Source of the DNA: Candidatus Rokuibacteriota bacterium
Lineage (GTDB): Bacteria > Methylomirabilota > Methylomirabilia > Rokubacteriales > CSP1-6
Direction of reading: 5' to 3'
DNA: 52,660 nt
Assembly: GCA_023249095.1 (NCBI GenBank)
Contig: JAHFDK010000017.1
Span: forward strand, 1 to 52,660
Below the pieces are notes generated by a model. It saw only the letters and a program-made list of their open reading frames with translations. It did not search any database and had not been told where the DNA came from. This document shows positions 17,951 through 26,336 of this stretch, piece by piece. The position numbers and the translations under genes were made by a program. Each line of letters opens with the position of its first letter. Within the stretch, counting starts at the first letter, position 1.

Positions 17951-18217
17951 ATGCCGTACATCATTGCTGAGCCGTGCATCAACGTAAAGGACAAGGCCTG
18001 CGTCGAGGTGTGTCCGGTGGATTGCATCTACGAAGGCGACACGATGCTCTACATCCATCCGGACGAATGCATCGACTGCGGCGCCTGTGAGCCTGTGTGC
18101 CCGGTGAAGGCGATCTTCGCGGAAGACGAGACGCCCGATCAGTGGAAGAACTTCATCGAGTTGAACAAGCAGTTTTTCAAGGACCATCCCGGGGTCAAGC
18201 CGGCGACCAAGGCTTAA
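17951..18217 (+). CDS. fdxA: Seven-iron (3Fe-4S/4Fe-4S) ferredoxin
   Basis: This 88-residue electron carrier has the cysteine pattern of FdxA-type seven-iron ferredoxins. C9-x7-C17-x3-C21-P forms one half and C40-x2-C43-x2-C46-x3-C50-P the other. C9, C17 and C50 should hold the 3Fe-4S cluster. C21, C40, C43 and C46 should hold the 4Fe-4S cluster, and C25 is the extra cysteine common in the family. GGAGG lies six bases before the ATG. It has its own promoter and a terminator downstream. A redox partner is not encoded next to it. Confidence 0.92.
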   Translation: MPYIIAEPCINVKDKACVEVCPVDCIYEGDTMLYIHPDECIDCGACEPVCPVKAIFAEDETPDQWKNFIELNKQFFKDHPGVKPATKA

Positions 18218-18242
18218 CTGCACACGTCCCGCGGCAGCACGC

Positions 18243-18288
18243 CAGGCCCGCTGTGCATTCTCCGGAGTGCCGCGGGCCTGAATCTTTT
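18243..18288 (+). terminator. Rho-independent terminator after ferredoxin
   Basis: The nine-base arms CAGGCCCGC and GCGGGCCTG flank a 20-base loop and are followed by AATCTTTT. It lies 26 bases after the ferredoxin stop. Confidence 0.7.
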
Positions 18289-18338
18289 GCAAAGACGGCC
18301 GTTCGTGACTGGCATGTCGGTTGCGGGTGTAAAGGGTC

Positions 18339-18572
18339 ATGGCCTCGATACCCGGACCGACTCTGGTACCACCGCCGACTGCCGGCTATCATGGCGCGGT
18401 CTGCGACTTCAAGCGACGCCTCATCGAAGCGACGCTCCACCAGGCGCGCGGCAATCGCACCCACGCGGCGCGCGCCCTCGGCTTGCAGCGGACGTACCTC
18501 CTGCGGCTCATCCGCGATCTGGGCGTCGCCGCGCCGCCACCACCTCCGCGCCGGAGGAGTTCCGCTGCGTAG
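18339..18572 (+). CDS. Small Fis-like helix-turn-helix protein
   Basis: This 77-residue protein has a Pro-rich head and then a Fis/NtrC C-terminal-type HTH. FKRRLIEATLHQARGNRTHA leads into AARALGLQRTYLLRLIRDLG, matching the HTH_8 pattern of sigma-54 activator tails. It ends in a short poly-Pro/Arg tail. It has no receiver or AAA domain, so it could be a free-standing nucleoid or promoter-binding factor, or a remnant of a larger activator. A weak promoter (GTGACT, 17 bases, TGTAAA) ends right at the ATG. Confidence 0.7.
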   Translation: MASIPGPTLVPPPTAGYHGAVCDFKRRLIEATLHQARGNRTHAARALGLQRTYLLRLIRDLGVAAPPPPPRRRSSAA

Positions 18573-18614
18573 CAGTTGACCTTTGCCGACCCGCCCGGCA
18601 AGCTGTGGCTCGGC

Positions 18615-19739
18615 ATGCATGACGTGTGGGTCGCCGGCGCCGACATGACGCGCATCGGGCGGCTCCACGAGCTGCTCCCGGATCTGATGGCCGTCGCCGC
18701 CCACGCCGCGCTCCGCGGGGCGGACTGCGAGCGGCCCGACGCGATCGTCGTCGCGACCATGAACCCCGAGGAGTTCCTGGGCGACGGCAACTTCGCCTCT
18801 AACGTCGCCACCCATATGGGGTTCGCCGACGTGCCGGCGATCCGGGTCGAGACGGCCACCTCCTCGGGCGCGGCGGCGTTCTACGCGGGCTTCGCCCAGG
18901 TTGCGGCGGGGCTGGCCCGCACGGTCCTCGTGGTGGGCGGCGAGAAGATGACGCACCTTCCGACGCCGAAGGTGTCGGAGCTGATCGGGCGCTCGATCGA
19001 TCCGTACGAGCGCTCGTACGGCACGACGATGCCGGCCTTCGCCGCGCTCGTGACGCGAGCGCTGATGAGCCGCCACGGCGTCGGCGAACGCGAGATCGCG
19101 CAAGTCGCCGTGAAGAACCACGCGAACGGCGCGCGGAACCCATTGGCGCACTTCCGTGACGAGATCACCCTCGACGACGTCCTGGGCAGCCGCATGGTCG
19201 CCGACCCGCTGCGGCTGTTCCACTGCTGTCCGATCTCCGACGGCGCGGCGGCGGTCGTGTTGACGGCCGACCGCACGAGCGTGCGCGTGGCCGGCATCGG
19301 GCAGGGAACCGACGTGCTCGCGATCCGGCATCGCGACGTGCTCACGAGCTTTCGGGCCACCCAGGCGGCCGCGGCCGCGGCGTTCGCGATGGCCGACTTC
19401 GAGCCGGCGCGCGTCGACGTCGCCGAGATCCACGACGCCTTCGCCCCGTTCGAGCTGATCTCACTGGAGGACACCGGGCTCTTTCCGCCCGGAAAGGCGG
19501 GAGCGGCCACGCTCGACGGCGAGACCGCGCTCGACGGCCGCCTGCCGGTCAACCCCTCCGGTGGCCTCAAGGCGCGTGGCCACCCGCTCGCCGCCACCGG
19601 CCTCGCGCAGATCGTGGAGTGCGTGTGGCAGCTGACCGGGTGCGTGCCGAGGCGCCAGGTGTCGTGCAGCGTGGCGCTCGCCCAGTCCATCGGAGGACCG
19701 GGCACCAACAACTGGGTGACGCTCCTGGAAGCCAGATGA
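18615..19739 (+). CDS. Thiolase-fold protein (SCPx/Ltp2-like), nucleophilic Cys replaced by Thr
   Basis: This 374-residue thiolase-family protein has CPISDGAAAVVL, EIHDAFAPFELI (His near 274) and NPSGGLKARGHPLAATG (His near 323), as in SCPx/lipid-transfer thiolases. At the site where thiolases have the acyl-accepting Cys (ACxSG) it reads VETATSSG, with Thr at residue 82 (codon ACC). Normal Claisen thiolysis is therefore unlikely. DUF35-paired thiolase-like aldolases of steroid side-chain catabolism (Ltp2 type) also act without this Cys, so retro-aldol cleavage of an acyl-CoA is a candidate. ATG 18615 is chosen by homology; TTG 18576 is possible. It overlaps the DUF35 gene as ATGA. Confidence 0.85.
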   Translation: MHDVWVAGADMTRIGRLHELLPDLMAVAAHAALRGADCERPDAIVVATMNPEEFLGDGNFASNVATHMGFADVPAIRVETATSSGAAAFYAGFAQVAAGLARTVLVVGGEKMTHLPTPKVSELIGRSIDPYERSYGTTMPAFAALVTRALMSRHGVGEREIAQVAVKNHANGARNPLAHFRDEITLDDVLGSRMVADPLRLFHCCPISDGAAAVVLTADRTSVRVAGIGQGTDVLAIRHRDVLTSFRATQAAAAAAFAMADFEPARVDVAEIHDAFAPFELISLEDTGLFPPGKAGAATLDGETALDGRLPVNPSGGLKARGHPLAATGLAQIVECVWQLTGCVPRRQVSCSVALAQSIGGPGTNNWVTLLEAR

Positions 19740-20164
19740 TCGAGCGCCTCGCGGCTTCCCGGTGTTCCGTGTGCGGGTTCATCGCGGCGCCGCCCGCCCG
19801 GTGGTGTCCGCGTCACCCGGTCGAGATGACGCGCACCTCGGTGCCGGGCGCGGGCGAGGTGATCTCCTTCACCACGCTCCACTCGCCACCCGAAGGCTTC
19901 CGCTCACCGCTTCACATCGCGCTGGTCGAGCTGGCCGGCGGTGCCCGGTTCATCTGCCATGGCGCCGAAACCCTCGGGCTGCGGATCGGCTCATGGGTGG
20001 CCATCGAGGCGGTGGGCAATGTCTACTACTTCTCGCACCTCGGCGTGCTCGGCCGCGTACGGCTCTTCTGGAGCCGCGCCGGGCACGCCAGCGAGCGCAT
20101 CGGCGCGATCGCGCGAAGCCTGGCCAAGCGGGGCTGGAAAGGATCATCACGTGGCGAAAGCTAA
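19736..20164 (+). CDS. DUF35 zinc-ribbon/OB-fold partner of the thiolase-like protein
   Basis: This 142-residue protein has an N-terminal rubredoxin-like ribbon (CSVCGF then WCPRH, so the fourth ligand may be His). An OB-fold follows, with the typical DUF35 GEVISFTTLHSPPEGF and PLHIALVELAGGARF strands. DUF35 proteins bind CoA thioesters and form stable complexes with thiolase-like enzymes, either channelling substrate or being required for activity. The ATGA overlap with the preceding gene supports a 1:1 complex. The C-terminal basic tail extends beyond the OB-fold. Confidence 0.88.
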   Translation: MIERLAASRCSVCGFIAAPPARWCPRHPVEMTRTSVPGAGEVISFTTLHSPPEGFRSPLHIALVELAGGARFICHGAETLGLRIGSWVAIEAVGNVYYFSHLGVLGRVRLFWSRAGHASERIGAIARSLAKRGWKGSSRGES

Positions 20165-21347
20165 GGGACCGCTGGCCGGCGTTCGCGTCCTCGACCTCAC
20201 TCGCGTCCTCGCCGGCCCCTTCTGCGCGATGATGCTCGGCGACATGGGCGCCGAGGTGATCAAGGTCGAGGAGCCCGGCAAGGGGGACGACACGCGCAGC
20301 TGGCCGCCGTTCGTCGAGGGCGAGTCGACGTACTTCATGTCGGTCAACCGGAACAAGAAGAGCGTGACCTTGAACCTCAAGGCGCCCGAGGGCCGCCGCC
20401 TCCTCGAGGCGCTTGCCCGGAAGAGCGACGTCCTGCTCGAGAACTTCAGGCCCGGCACGATGGAGAAGCTCGGCTTCGGCTACCGCGCCCTCTCGCGGCT
20501 GAACCCGCGGCTCGTGTACTGCTCGGTCTCGGGCTTCGGTGAATCCGGTCCCGAAGCGCACCGCGCCGGCTACGACCTCGTGATCCAGGCCGAGTCGGGC
20601 GTCATGGACCTCACCGGATTCCCGGACGGTCCGCCCGTGAAGGTCGGTAACTCGATCGCGGACCTCGTCGCCGGCATGTCCGCAGCCTACGGCGTCGTCC
20701 TGGCGTTGCTCGCCCGCGCCCGCACCCGCCGTGGCCAGAAGGTCGAGATCTCCATGCTCGACGTCATGGCGGCGCTCCTGACCTATCAGGCCGGGATCTA
20801 TTTCGGCACCGGGCAGCGCCCGGTCCGCCGCGGCAACGCCCACCCCTCGATTGTGCCGTACGAGGTCTTCCGCGCGGCCGACGCGTTCGTCGTGCTCGGC
20901 GTCGCGAACAACTCGCTGTGGTCGAAGTGCTGCACTGCGCTCGGGCATCCGGAGCTGGCCCAGGACCCGCGCTTCGACGCCGAGGCCAAGCGGGTCCAGA
21001 ACCGACAGGCGCTCGTCCCGCTGCTCAACGAGATCCTGGGCACGCGGGCCGCCGCCGAGTGGGTCAAGCAGTTCGAGGCGGCGGGCATCCCGGCGGGGCT
21101 CATCAAGTCGGTCGCCGAGGTGTGCGAGAGCGAACACCTGAAGGCGCGGGGCATGATCGTGACGCTGCCGCACCCCCGGGCCCGGCAGGTGACCGTCATG
21201 GGCGTGCCCGTGCGCCTGCACGCCACGCCCGGCAGAGCCGCGGCGGCGCCGCCCGTGATCGGTCAGCATACCGAGGCGGTTCTCCGCAGCCTCGTCGGAC
21301 TGACCAAGCCGGCCGTCGCGCGTCTGCGAGCCCGGGGCGTCGTCTAA
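20151..21347 (+). CDS. CaiB/BaiF family III CoA-transferase
   Basis: This 398-residue family III acyl-CoA:carboxylate CoA-transferase has the N-terminus GVRVLDLTRVLAGPFCAMML and GAEVIKVEEPGKGDDTRSW. The catalytic Asp should be the one in SIADLVAGMSAAYG, near residue 170. RRGQKVEISMLDVM and the AHPSIVPYEVF-like block (NAHPSIVPYEVF) follow. The GTG at 20151 has an AAAGGA site upstream and overlaps the DUF35 gene by 14 bases. The three coupled genes look like one catabolic step pair: activation of an acid as CoA ester, then carbon-carbon bond cleavage. The substrate is unknown. Confidence 0.92.
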   Translation: MAKAKGPLAGVRVLDLTRVLAGPFCAMMLGDMGAEVIKVEEPGKGDDTRSWPPFVEGESTYFMSVNRNKKSVTLNLKAPEGRRLLEALARKSDVLLENFRPGTMEKLGFGYRALSRLNPRLVYCSVSGFGESGPEAHRAGYDLVIQAESGVMDLTGFPDGPPVKVGNSIADLVAGMSAAYGVVLALLARARTRRGQKVEISMLDVMAALLTYQAGIYFGTGQRPVRRGNAHPSIVPYEVFRAADAFVVLGVANNSLWSKCCTALGHPELAQDPRFDAEAKRVQNRQALVPLLNEILGTRAAAEWVKQFEAAGIPAGLIKSVAEVCESEHLKARGMIVTLPHPRARQVTVMGVPVRLHATPGRAAAAPPVIGQHTEAVLRSLVGLTKPAVARLRARGVV

Positions 21348-21413
21348 ACGGTGGGCTGGAGCTAAAGTCGGTCACGCTCGAGGGGGCGCCTGGCCGCGCG
21401 CTCGTTCGGGAGT

Positions 21414-22601
21414 CTAGCGGCCGCGCCCGTGAACGAACGCGTTCTCGAACACGTCATCCGCCACGCGACGGCCCTGGGCGATCGCCTGGGTCTTGTCGAA
21501 CGCCCAGTGGATGCCGAGGTAGATGCGACTCTGACCGTTTTCCTCCTCGGCCTGGGAGAGCGACGAGAAACTGCGCGGAATGAGCGGGCGCACGGTTTCC
21601 TGGTTGTCCTGAGTCACGCCGTTGAACTCGTCGGATACGAAGGTGAACGCGATGTCATCGGTCCTGTAAAAATGGCGCAGCGTCTGGAAGAGGGCGGCCC
21701 CCGAAGCCGGCGTGCCCGGACGGGTAGGCCGGGAACGGCGGAGTGAAGTTCGGGGGGAACTTCGGGCCGCTGCCGTTGCTGAACGGTGCGCCGAGGGGCG
21801 CCCAGGTCGGATCTCCGATCGTCGCGGGGTTGCCATCGACGTCAGCTTCGCGGATGCCGTCGGCCATCGCCACGTTCACCAGCGCCAGAAGTCGCGCGAC
21901 CTCGGCGCCCGTCGAGCCCATCTGGTCGGCGATCTGCATCGCGATCTGGTTGTACAGCCGCGGCGGCGCGCACAGGCTCGGCGTTCCGTCGTAGGCCCAG
22001 AAGATCCCGGCGATCGTCTGACGACACCGTCTCCGCCCAGGCGCTTCACCTCGTCGAACGCGGCCGTGTACTCCGAGCTGTCCAGTGGCGGGGGAACCGG
22101 CGCACGGAACTGGTCGGACGACTTCAGGACGAACGGTTGGACCCCGCCCCAGTATGCGCCCAGCGCGATCGGGATCTTGCTGATCAGGTCTTGCTGCCAC
22201 TTCCCCAGCGCGTCGCTCGGGATGTACTCCATGCCCACGCGCGGCTCGGCATGCTGCGAGCCATCGTTGGCCCTGAGCTGTAGGATCGCGGCCGCTGCCC
22301 GCCGGCCGAGATCGATCCCGATACGTTTCGCGCGCCCGTCCGGAATCTTGCCGAGCTCTTCGGTGAGCACTGCGTTGAAGCTCGGTGTCTGCGAGGGGAA
22401 GAGCGCCGCCAGCGTGTCGTGCGCCGCCAGTGCGATGGCGGTGTCCATGGAGCTATTCGCGGGGGCAGGGAACAGGCCGGCATAACTCTGGTAGCCGCCG
22501 GCGATCGCGTTCACCGCATCGAAGACGGCGATGTGGACCACAAGAGCCTGCGATCGCGATAGTCCCGATTCTTGACACTGCCTCGCGCCCAGGAGCATCA
22601 T
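21414..22601 (-). pseudogene. Vanadium-dependent haloperoxidase/PAP2-like gene, two frameshifts
   Basis: Three successive minus-strand frames together spell a vanadium-haloperoxidase-like PAP2 protein. The first (22601 to about 22025) has [18 protein letters not shown] and ends at RLGGDG. The second has [20 protein letters not shown] and the [11 protein letters not shown] vanadate/phosphate motif. The third has SDEFNGVTQDNQETVRP and GIHWAFDKTQAIAQGRR. The first junction, near 22018-22030, also seems to lack several conserved codons. The second, at a C5 run (21698-21702 on the plus strand), is cured by removing one base. The N-terminal helix region is missing as well, and the 5' end abuts the citramalate synthase start. 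A decayed gene is the simplest reading; one indel could be an assembly error. Confidence 0.8.
22572..22601 (+). promoter_or_regulatory. Probable promoter of citramalate synthase
   Basis: A consensus TTGACA followed by 18 bases and CATCAT ends 11 bases before the ATG at 22613. It lies within the decayed 5' end of the opposite-strand haloperoxidase-like gene. Confidence 0.5.
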
Positions 22602-22612
22602 CGAGAGTACCC

Positions 22613-24193
22613 ATGCGCCTGCTGATCAAGATCTACGACACCACGCTCCGCGACGGCACCCAGGGCGAAGGCGTGTCGTTCTCGATGGAGGACAAGGTTC
22701 GGCTCGCGACCCGGCTCGACGCGCTCGGCATCCATTATATAGAGGGCGGATGGCCGGGCTCGAACCCGAAGGACCTCCGCTTCTTCCGGCGCATGCAGGA
22801 CGTCACGCTCAAGCACGCGAAGCTCGCAGCGTTCAGCATGACCCGGCGCGCCGGCGGCACCGCCGACTCGGACGCCAACATGCGTGCGCTGCTTGACGCC
22901 GGCGCGCCGGTGGCGACGATCGTCGGCAAGTCGTGGGACTTTCACGTGACCGAGGCCCTCGGCACGACGCTCCCCGAGAATCTCGCCATGATCGGCGACA
23001 CGATCGCGTTCCTCCGGCCCCGAATGGACGAGGTCATCTTCGACGCCGAGCACTTCTTCGACGGCTTCCGCGCCAACCCCGACTACGCGGTGGCCACGCT
23101 GATGGCCGCAGAAGCGGCTGGGGCACACTGGCTCGTTCTTTGCGACACCAACGGCGGCACCCTGCCGGCCGAGCTCGTCGCCACGATCCAGGCCGTGAAA
23201 AAGCACGTGCGGGCGCCGCTGGGGATCCACGTGCACAACGACGCCGAGTGCGCCGTCGCGAACTCGCTCGCCGCCGTCGGCGAGGGGATCCGCCAGGTGC
23301 AGGGGACGTTCAACGGCTTCGGCGAGCGCTGCGGCAACGCGAACCTCGTGTCGATCATCCCGAGCCTCGTCTTGAAGCTGGGGCTCGACTGCATCCCGGA
23401 GCCGAGCCTGCGCGAGCTCCGTGACGTCTCACGCTTCGTGTCGGAGCTGGCCAACCGCAAGCCCTGGTCCTCGCAGCCGTACGTCGGCGACTCCGCGTTC
23501 GCGCACAAGGGCGGCATGCACGTCTCGGCCGTCCAGAAGCACCCGGAGACGTACGAGCACATCAACCCTGAGGCCGTGGGTAACCACCGGCGGGTGCTCG
23601 TCTCCGAGCTGGCGGGCAAGTCCAACATCCTCTGGAAGGCGCGCGAGTACGGGATCGACATCGACCAGGACACGCCGGACTCCCGCCGGATTCTCGAGCA
23701 GGTCAAGGCGCTCGAGGACCAGGGGTTCCAGTTCGAGGGGGCGGAGGCGTCCTTCGAGCTCCTCATGGAGCGGGCGCTGGGCCGCCACCGACCCTACTTC
23801 GAGCTCGAGGCGTACCGGGTGATCGTCGAGGAGCAGAACACCGATCAAGAGCCCGTGGCGGAGGCGACCGTCCGGGTGCGGGTGAAGGGAATCCTGGAGC
23901 ACACGGCCGCATCGGGAAACGGTCCCGTGAATGCGCTCGACCACGCGCTCCGCAAGGCCCTGGAAGAGTTCTACCCGAGCCTCAAGACCATGAAGCTCCT
24001 CGACTACAAGGTGCGCATTCTCGACGAGTCGAAGGGTACCGCGGCCAAGACTCGCGTGCTCATCACCTCGGGCGACGGCGAGGAGACCTGGGGCACTGTC
24101 GGCGTCGCCGACAATATCATCGAGGCATCCTGGCAGGCGCTCGTAGATTCGGTCGAGTACAAGCTGCACCGCGACGAGTCCGCGCGGGCCTGA
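22613..24193 (+). CDS. cimA: (R)-citramalate synthase
   Basis: This 526-residue enzyme condenses pyruvate and acetyl-CoA to citramalate, the first step of the threonine-independent isoleucine route. The HMGL-type TIM barrel opens with [17 protein letters not shown]. It contains the metal-binding [14 protein letters not shown] near residue 205 and [15 protein letters not shown], the CimA form of the family signature. The C-terminal LeuA-dimer regulatory domain ([20 protein letters not shown], then [20 protein letters not shown]) suggests feedback control by isoleucine or leucine. No other branched-chain genes lie nearby, and it appears to be transcribed alone. Confidence 0.94.
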   Translation: MRLLIKIYDTTLRDGTQGEGVSFSMEDKVRLATRLDALGIHYIEGGWPGSNPKDLRFFRRMQDVTLKHAKLAAFSMTRRAGGTADSDANMRALLDAGAPVATIVGKSWDFHVTEALGTTLPENLAMIGDTIAFLRPRMDEVIFDAEHFFDGFRANPDYAVATLMAAEAAGAHWLVLCDTNGGTLPAELVATIQAVKKHVRAPLGIHVHNDAECAVANSLAAVGEGIRQVQGTFNGFGERCGNANLVSIIPSLVLKLGLDCIPEPSLRELRDVSRFVSELANRKPWSSQPYVGDSAFAHKGGMHVSAVQKHPETYEHINPEAVGNHRRVLVSELAGKSNILWKAREYGIDIDQDTPDSRRILEQVKALEDQGFQFEGAEASFELLMERALGRHRPYFELEAYRVIVEEQNTDQEPVAEATVRVRVKGILEHTAASGNGPVNALDHALRKALEEFYPSLKTMKLLDYKVRILDESKGTAAKTRVLITSGDGEETWGTVGVADNIIEASWQALVDSVEYKLHRDESARA

Positions 24194-24395
24194 GCATCCC
24201 GGTCGCGATCGGCAATCGGGCTAAAGGCCTGGAGACGGTCACGAACCGGCCGGATCGAGAGTGATCTTCCTGGTCAAGGAATCACCACCCGCCGAATCAG
24301 TCTATATCGTAAATAGCTGAACTTTTTGTGAAATCACCCCTCGCTGCCCTTCGGTATAGGATTTGCTTTTCCGGTATGGCAGGAGGGTTTAGACA
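24194..24395. other. Intergenic region upstream of the HTH miniprotein
   Basis: About 200 bases lack coding signal. The downstream half is AT-rich for this genome, with a T5 run and TATAGG. A GG-N10-GC arrangement (24353-24366, ending TTGCT) weakly resembles a sigma-54 promoter. GGAGGG lies a few bases before the next ATG. Confidence 0.4.
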
Positions 24396-24677
24396 ATGTC
24401 GGTCAATGGCACGGCGGTCAACGAGTCGGTCAACGCCAACGGCGGTACGCCCCGCCCCTGGCTGCAGCCCCGCGGAGTGGGCCGTCCTTCGACCGTGGCC
24501 CCGTTCGCTCCCCAGATCGAGACGTGGCTACGGGAGACACCGGCGCTCTCCGGTGCCGAGGTGCTGCGGCGTGCGCGTGAGGTTGGCTATCGCGGCGGTA
24601 AGAGCGCGCTGTACGAGCTCGTGCGCCGCCTGCGGATCCCGGTCGCCGCTAATCAACAGGCAAACGTAAGCCACTAG
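24396..24677 (+). CDS. Small HTH protein resembling the IS21 IstA N-terminal domain
   Basis: This 93-residue ORF has a good Shine-Dalgarno. After a polar N-terminus it reads FAPQIETWLRETPALSGAEV and VLRRAREVGYRGGKSALYEL then VRRLRIPV. This is the HTH pattern at the start of IS21-family transposases (wL..p.l....i...L...GY.Gg...l...vr.lR). There is no catalytic DDE domain after it and no inverted repeats around it. It could be a stranded transposase fragment or a repurposed DNA-binding protein. The intact start, SD and natural stop favour expression. Confidence 0.6.
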   Translation: MSVNGTAVNESVNANGGTPRPWLQPRGVGRPSTVAPFAPQIETWLRETPALSGAEVLRRAREVGYRGGKSALYELVRRLRIPVAANQQANVSH

Positions 24678-25039
24678 GTCGTCCCTTCGGAAGGACGCAC
24701 GCAGGGCCACGAACCGGCTCGGCGTTGCGTCTTCGCGGCGCGCGGTAAGCGGTAATCGGTGGTCGGGACGCGGCTGCAGCGCCCCCCAACTCCACACTTC
24801 GACGATTGCTCGTGCGACTCCCTGCCTGACGAACGCGATGGACGAGCTGCCGGACTCGAACTTCGTGCACTAGCCACGAGACAGTCGTCTTCAATCAACA
24901 GGAGCATAGGCCGCTCGCCTCATTTCTCGACGCATTCCTTCACCGCGAGCAGAAACTGAATTGAGCCTCCGGGCGGATCATTATAATAAGCAAGAGGCCC
25001 AGCGGGATCTTGCAGACGGCGCTCTGGTGGGCGCGCCGC
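24678..25039. other. Intergenic region between convergent genes
   Basis: These 362 bases show no convincing ORF. A short weak hairpin (CCTT-CGG-AAGG) follows the HTH gene stop. The right end holds the terminator of the opposite-strand GNAT operon. The middle, about 24690-24970, shows nothing I can name. Confidence 0.5.
24978..25013 (-). terminator. Terminator of the GNAT/hydrolase operon
   Basis: Read on the minus strand, GCAAGA and TCTTGC arms with an inner CCC/GGG pairing (24990-25013) are followed by the AT-rich run TTATTATAATG. It lies about 27 bases after the GNAT stop. The TATAAT seen on the plus strand here is best explained by this tract. Confidence 0.6.
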
Positions 25040-25462
25040 CTACGGACTAATCCGCTTGTAGAACAGGAGCTCGCGGTAGCCCTGGGGAAGGTTGTCGATG
25101 TAGCCCGAGGGCGTGAAGCCGAACGCGGTGTGCATACGGATCGCCGTCGCGTTGGTTTCCTCCGTCGATGAGAAGAGTCGCGGGCCCGGCGAGATCGCCT
25201 CGACCATCTTGAACAGGGCGCGGGCCGCGCCCTTCCGGCGGAAGTCTTCGCGGACCGCGACGAGCGACACGAAGGTGCACTGGAACCAGTCCGTGCGATA
25301 GGCGAGGACGCCGACCACCTCGCCGGCCTCTTCGACGACCATCAGGTGATGCCGCTCGGCGTGCGAGCGGACAAACGGGCCCGCCCGCTCGGGCCCGATG
25401 ACCTCGGCGGCGAGCGCCATGACGGCCGCGAGGTCGGACGACTCCACGTGCCGGACGTTCAT
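25040..25462 (-). CDS. GNAT-family N-acetyltransferase
   Basis: This 140-residue GNAT protein has the acetyl-CoA pyrophosphate loop in SLVAVREDFRRKGAARALF (motif A). An NATAIRMHTAFGFTPSGYI block serves as motif B. The substrate cannot be predicted. Its ATG overlaps the stop of the upstream hydrolase gene by four bases. The pair ends at a terminator just downstream. Confidence 0.88.
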   Translation of the reverse strand: MNVRHVESSDLAAVMALAAEVIGPERAGPFVRSHAERHHLMVVEEAGEVVGVLAYRTDWFQCTFVSLVAVREDFRRKGAARALFKMVEAISPGPRLFSSTEETNATAIRMHTAFGFTPSGYIDNLPQGYRELLFYKRISP

Positions 25463-26322
25463 CGCGCGAGGAACGCGGACAGCTCCCGCCGCACCAGCGG
25501 ATCGTCACCGAGCAGGATCGTGTAGTGGTTGACACCGGGGACGACGACCAGCCGGCAGTCCGGGATGGCGTGGGTCATCGCCTCCGCCTCCTCCTGGGTC
25601 ATGAGGCAGTCGTCCGGCGTGAGGAGCCCGTCCGGCGCCCGCAGCAGGAGCGTCGGTGCCGCGATCCGGTGGTGCCAGGCCCAGAGCCGGGTGCGCTGGA
25701 GGTTCCCGGCCTCTTCCTCGATGGCGTGCTTTGCGACCTTGGACCGTACGCCGCCCCCCGGTCCCGGCTCGACGTCGTACGTGAAGTGGCGCGTGAGGTG
25801 GTCGTTCCAGCGGCCCTCGAACATCGGCAGGACCTTGACGATCGCCAGGAACATCTCGACCGAGGGGAACTCGACACCGAGCCGGTTCACGGAGGGAGCG
25901 ATCGAGTCGAACACCTCGGCGCGCACGTCGAGCCCTCCGTCGAACACGACGAGCTTGGCCACGCGATCCGGATGGTGCGATGCGAAGCGCACCCCGATGT
26001 GGGCCCCGAGCGAGTGGCCCATGATGACGGCGCGGTCGAGACCGAAATGGTCCAGGAGCCCGAGGAGATCGGCGGCGTGCTCGGCCAGGCTGTACCCTTT
26101 GGCGGGCTTCTCGCTGTCACCACGACCGCGCAGGTCGTACGCGATGAGGCGGTGGCTGCCGCCCAGGACGTCGGCGATCGGGTACCAGGCGGTGTGGTTG
26201 GACGTGAGCCCATGGATCGCGACGATCGCCGGGTCACCGCCCGGCCATTCGTGGATCGCCAGGCTGACTCCATTTATGTTCAGCCGTCGGGGCGCCTCCG
26301 CGCCCGACGTTCGGGCAGTCAT
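25459..26322 (-). CDS. Alpha/beta-fold hydrolase
   Basis: This 287-residue serine hydrolase has the oxyanion-hole HGLTSNHTAW and the nucleophile elbow GHSLGAH with Ser104. An acid residue lies in the APDGLLTPDD region and the catalytic His in GVNHYTI near residue 268. A four-helix cap lies between residues 140 and 220. It could be an esterase, C-C hydrolase or haloalkane-type enzyme. The strand-4 DLRGRGDS motif is that of general esterases and C-C hydrolases. It starts 14 bases downstream of the RraA-like stop, possibly the same transcript. Confidence 0.88.
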   Translation of the reverse strand: MTARTSGAEAPRRLNINGVSLAIHEWPGGDPAIVAIHGLTSNHTAWYPIADVLGGSHRLIAYDLRGRGDSEKPAKGYSLAEHAADLLGLLDHFGLDRAVIMGHSLGAHIGVRFASHHPDRVAKLVVFDGGLDVRAEVFDSIAPSVNRLGVEFPSVEMFLAIVKVLPMFEGRWNDHLTRHFTYDVEPGPGGGVRSKVAKHAIEEEAGNLQRTRLWAWHHRIAAPTLLLRAPDGLLTPDDCLMTQEEAEAMTHAIPDCRLVVVPGVNHYTILLGDDPLVRRELSAFLAR

Positions 26323-26336
26323 ACCGTGAGCCCGCC

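Noticed and set aside
21698..21702. C5 homopolymer frameshift as the sole defect of the haloperoxidase-like gene (sequencing error)
   Set aside because: A second frame change with missing codons near 22018-22030 and a truncated N-terminus make a single base-call error an insufficient explanation, although it may explain this one position.
24852..24861. T-loop-like GTTCGAGTCC on the minus strand, considered as part of a tRNA
   Set aside because: The flanking bases do not form a T-stem, and no anticodon or acceptor stem could be found around it.
24982..24987. Perfect TATAAT on the plus strand, considered as a promoter
   Set aside because: The spacing to the nearest -35-like TTGAGC is only 15 bases and no plus-strand gene follows. 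It is better explained as the AT-rich tract after the minus-strand terminator hairpin.
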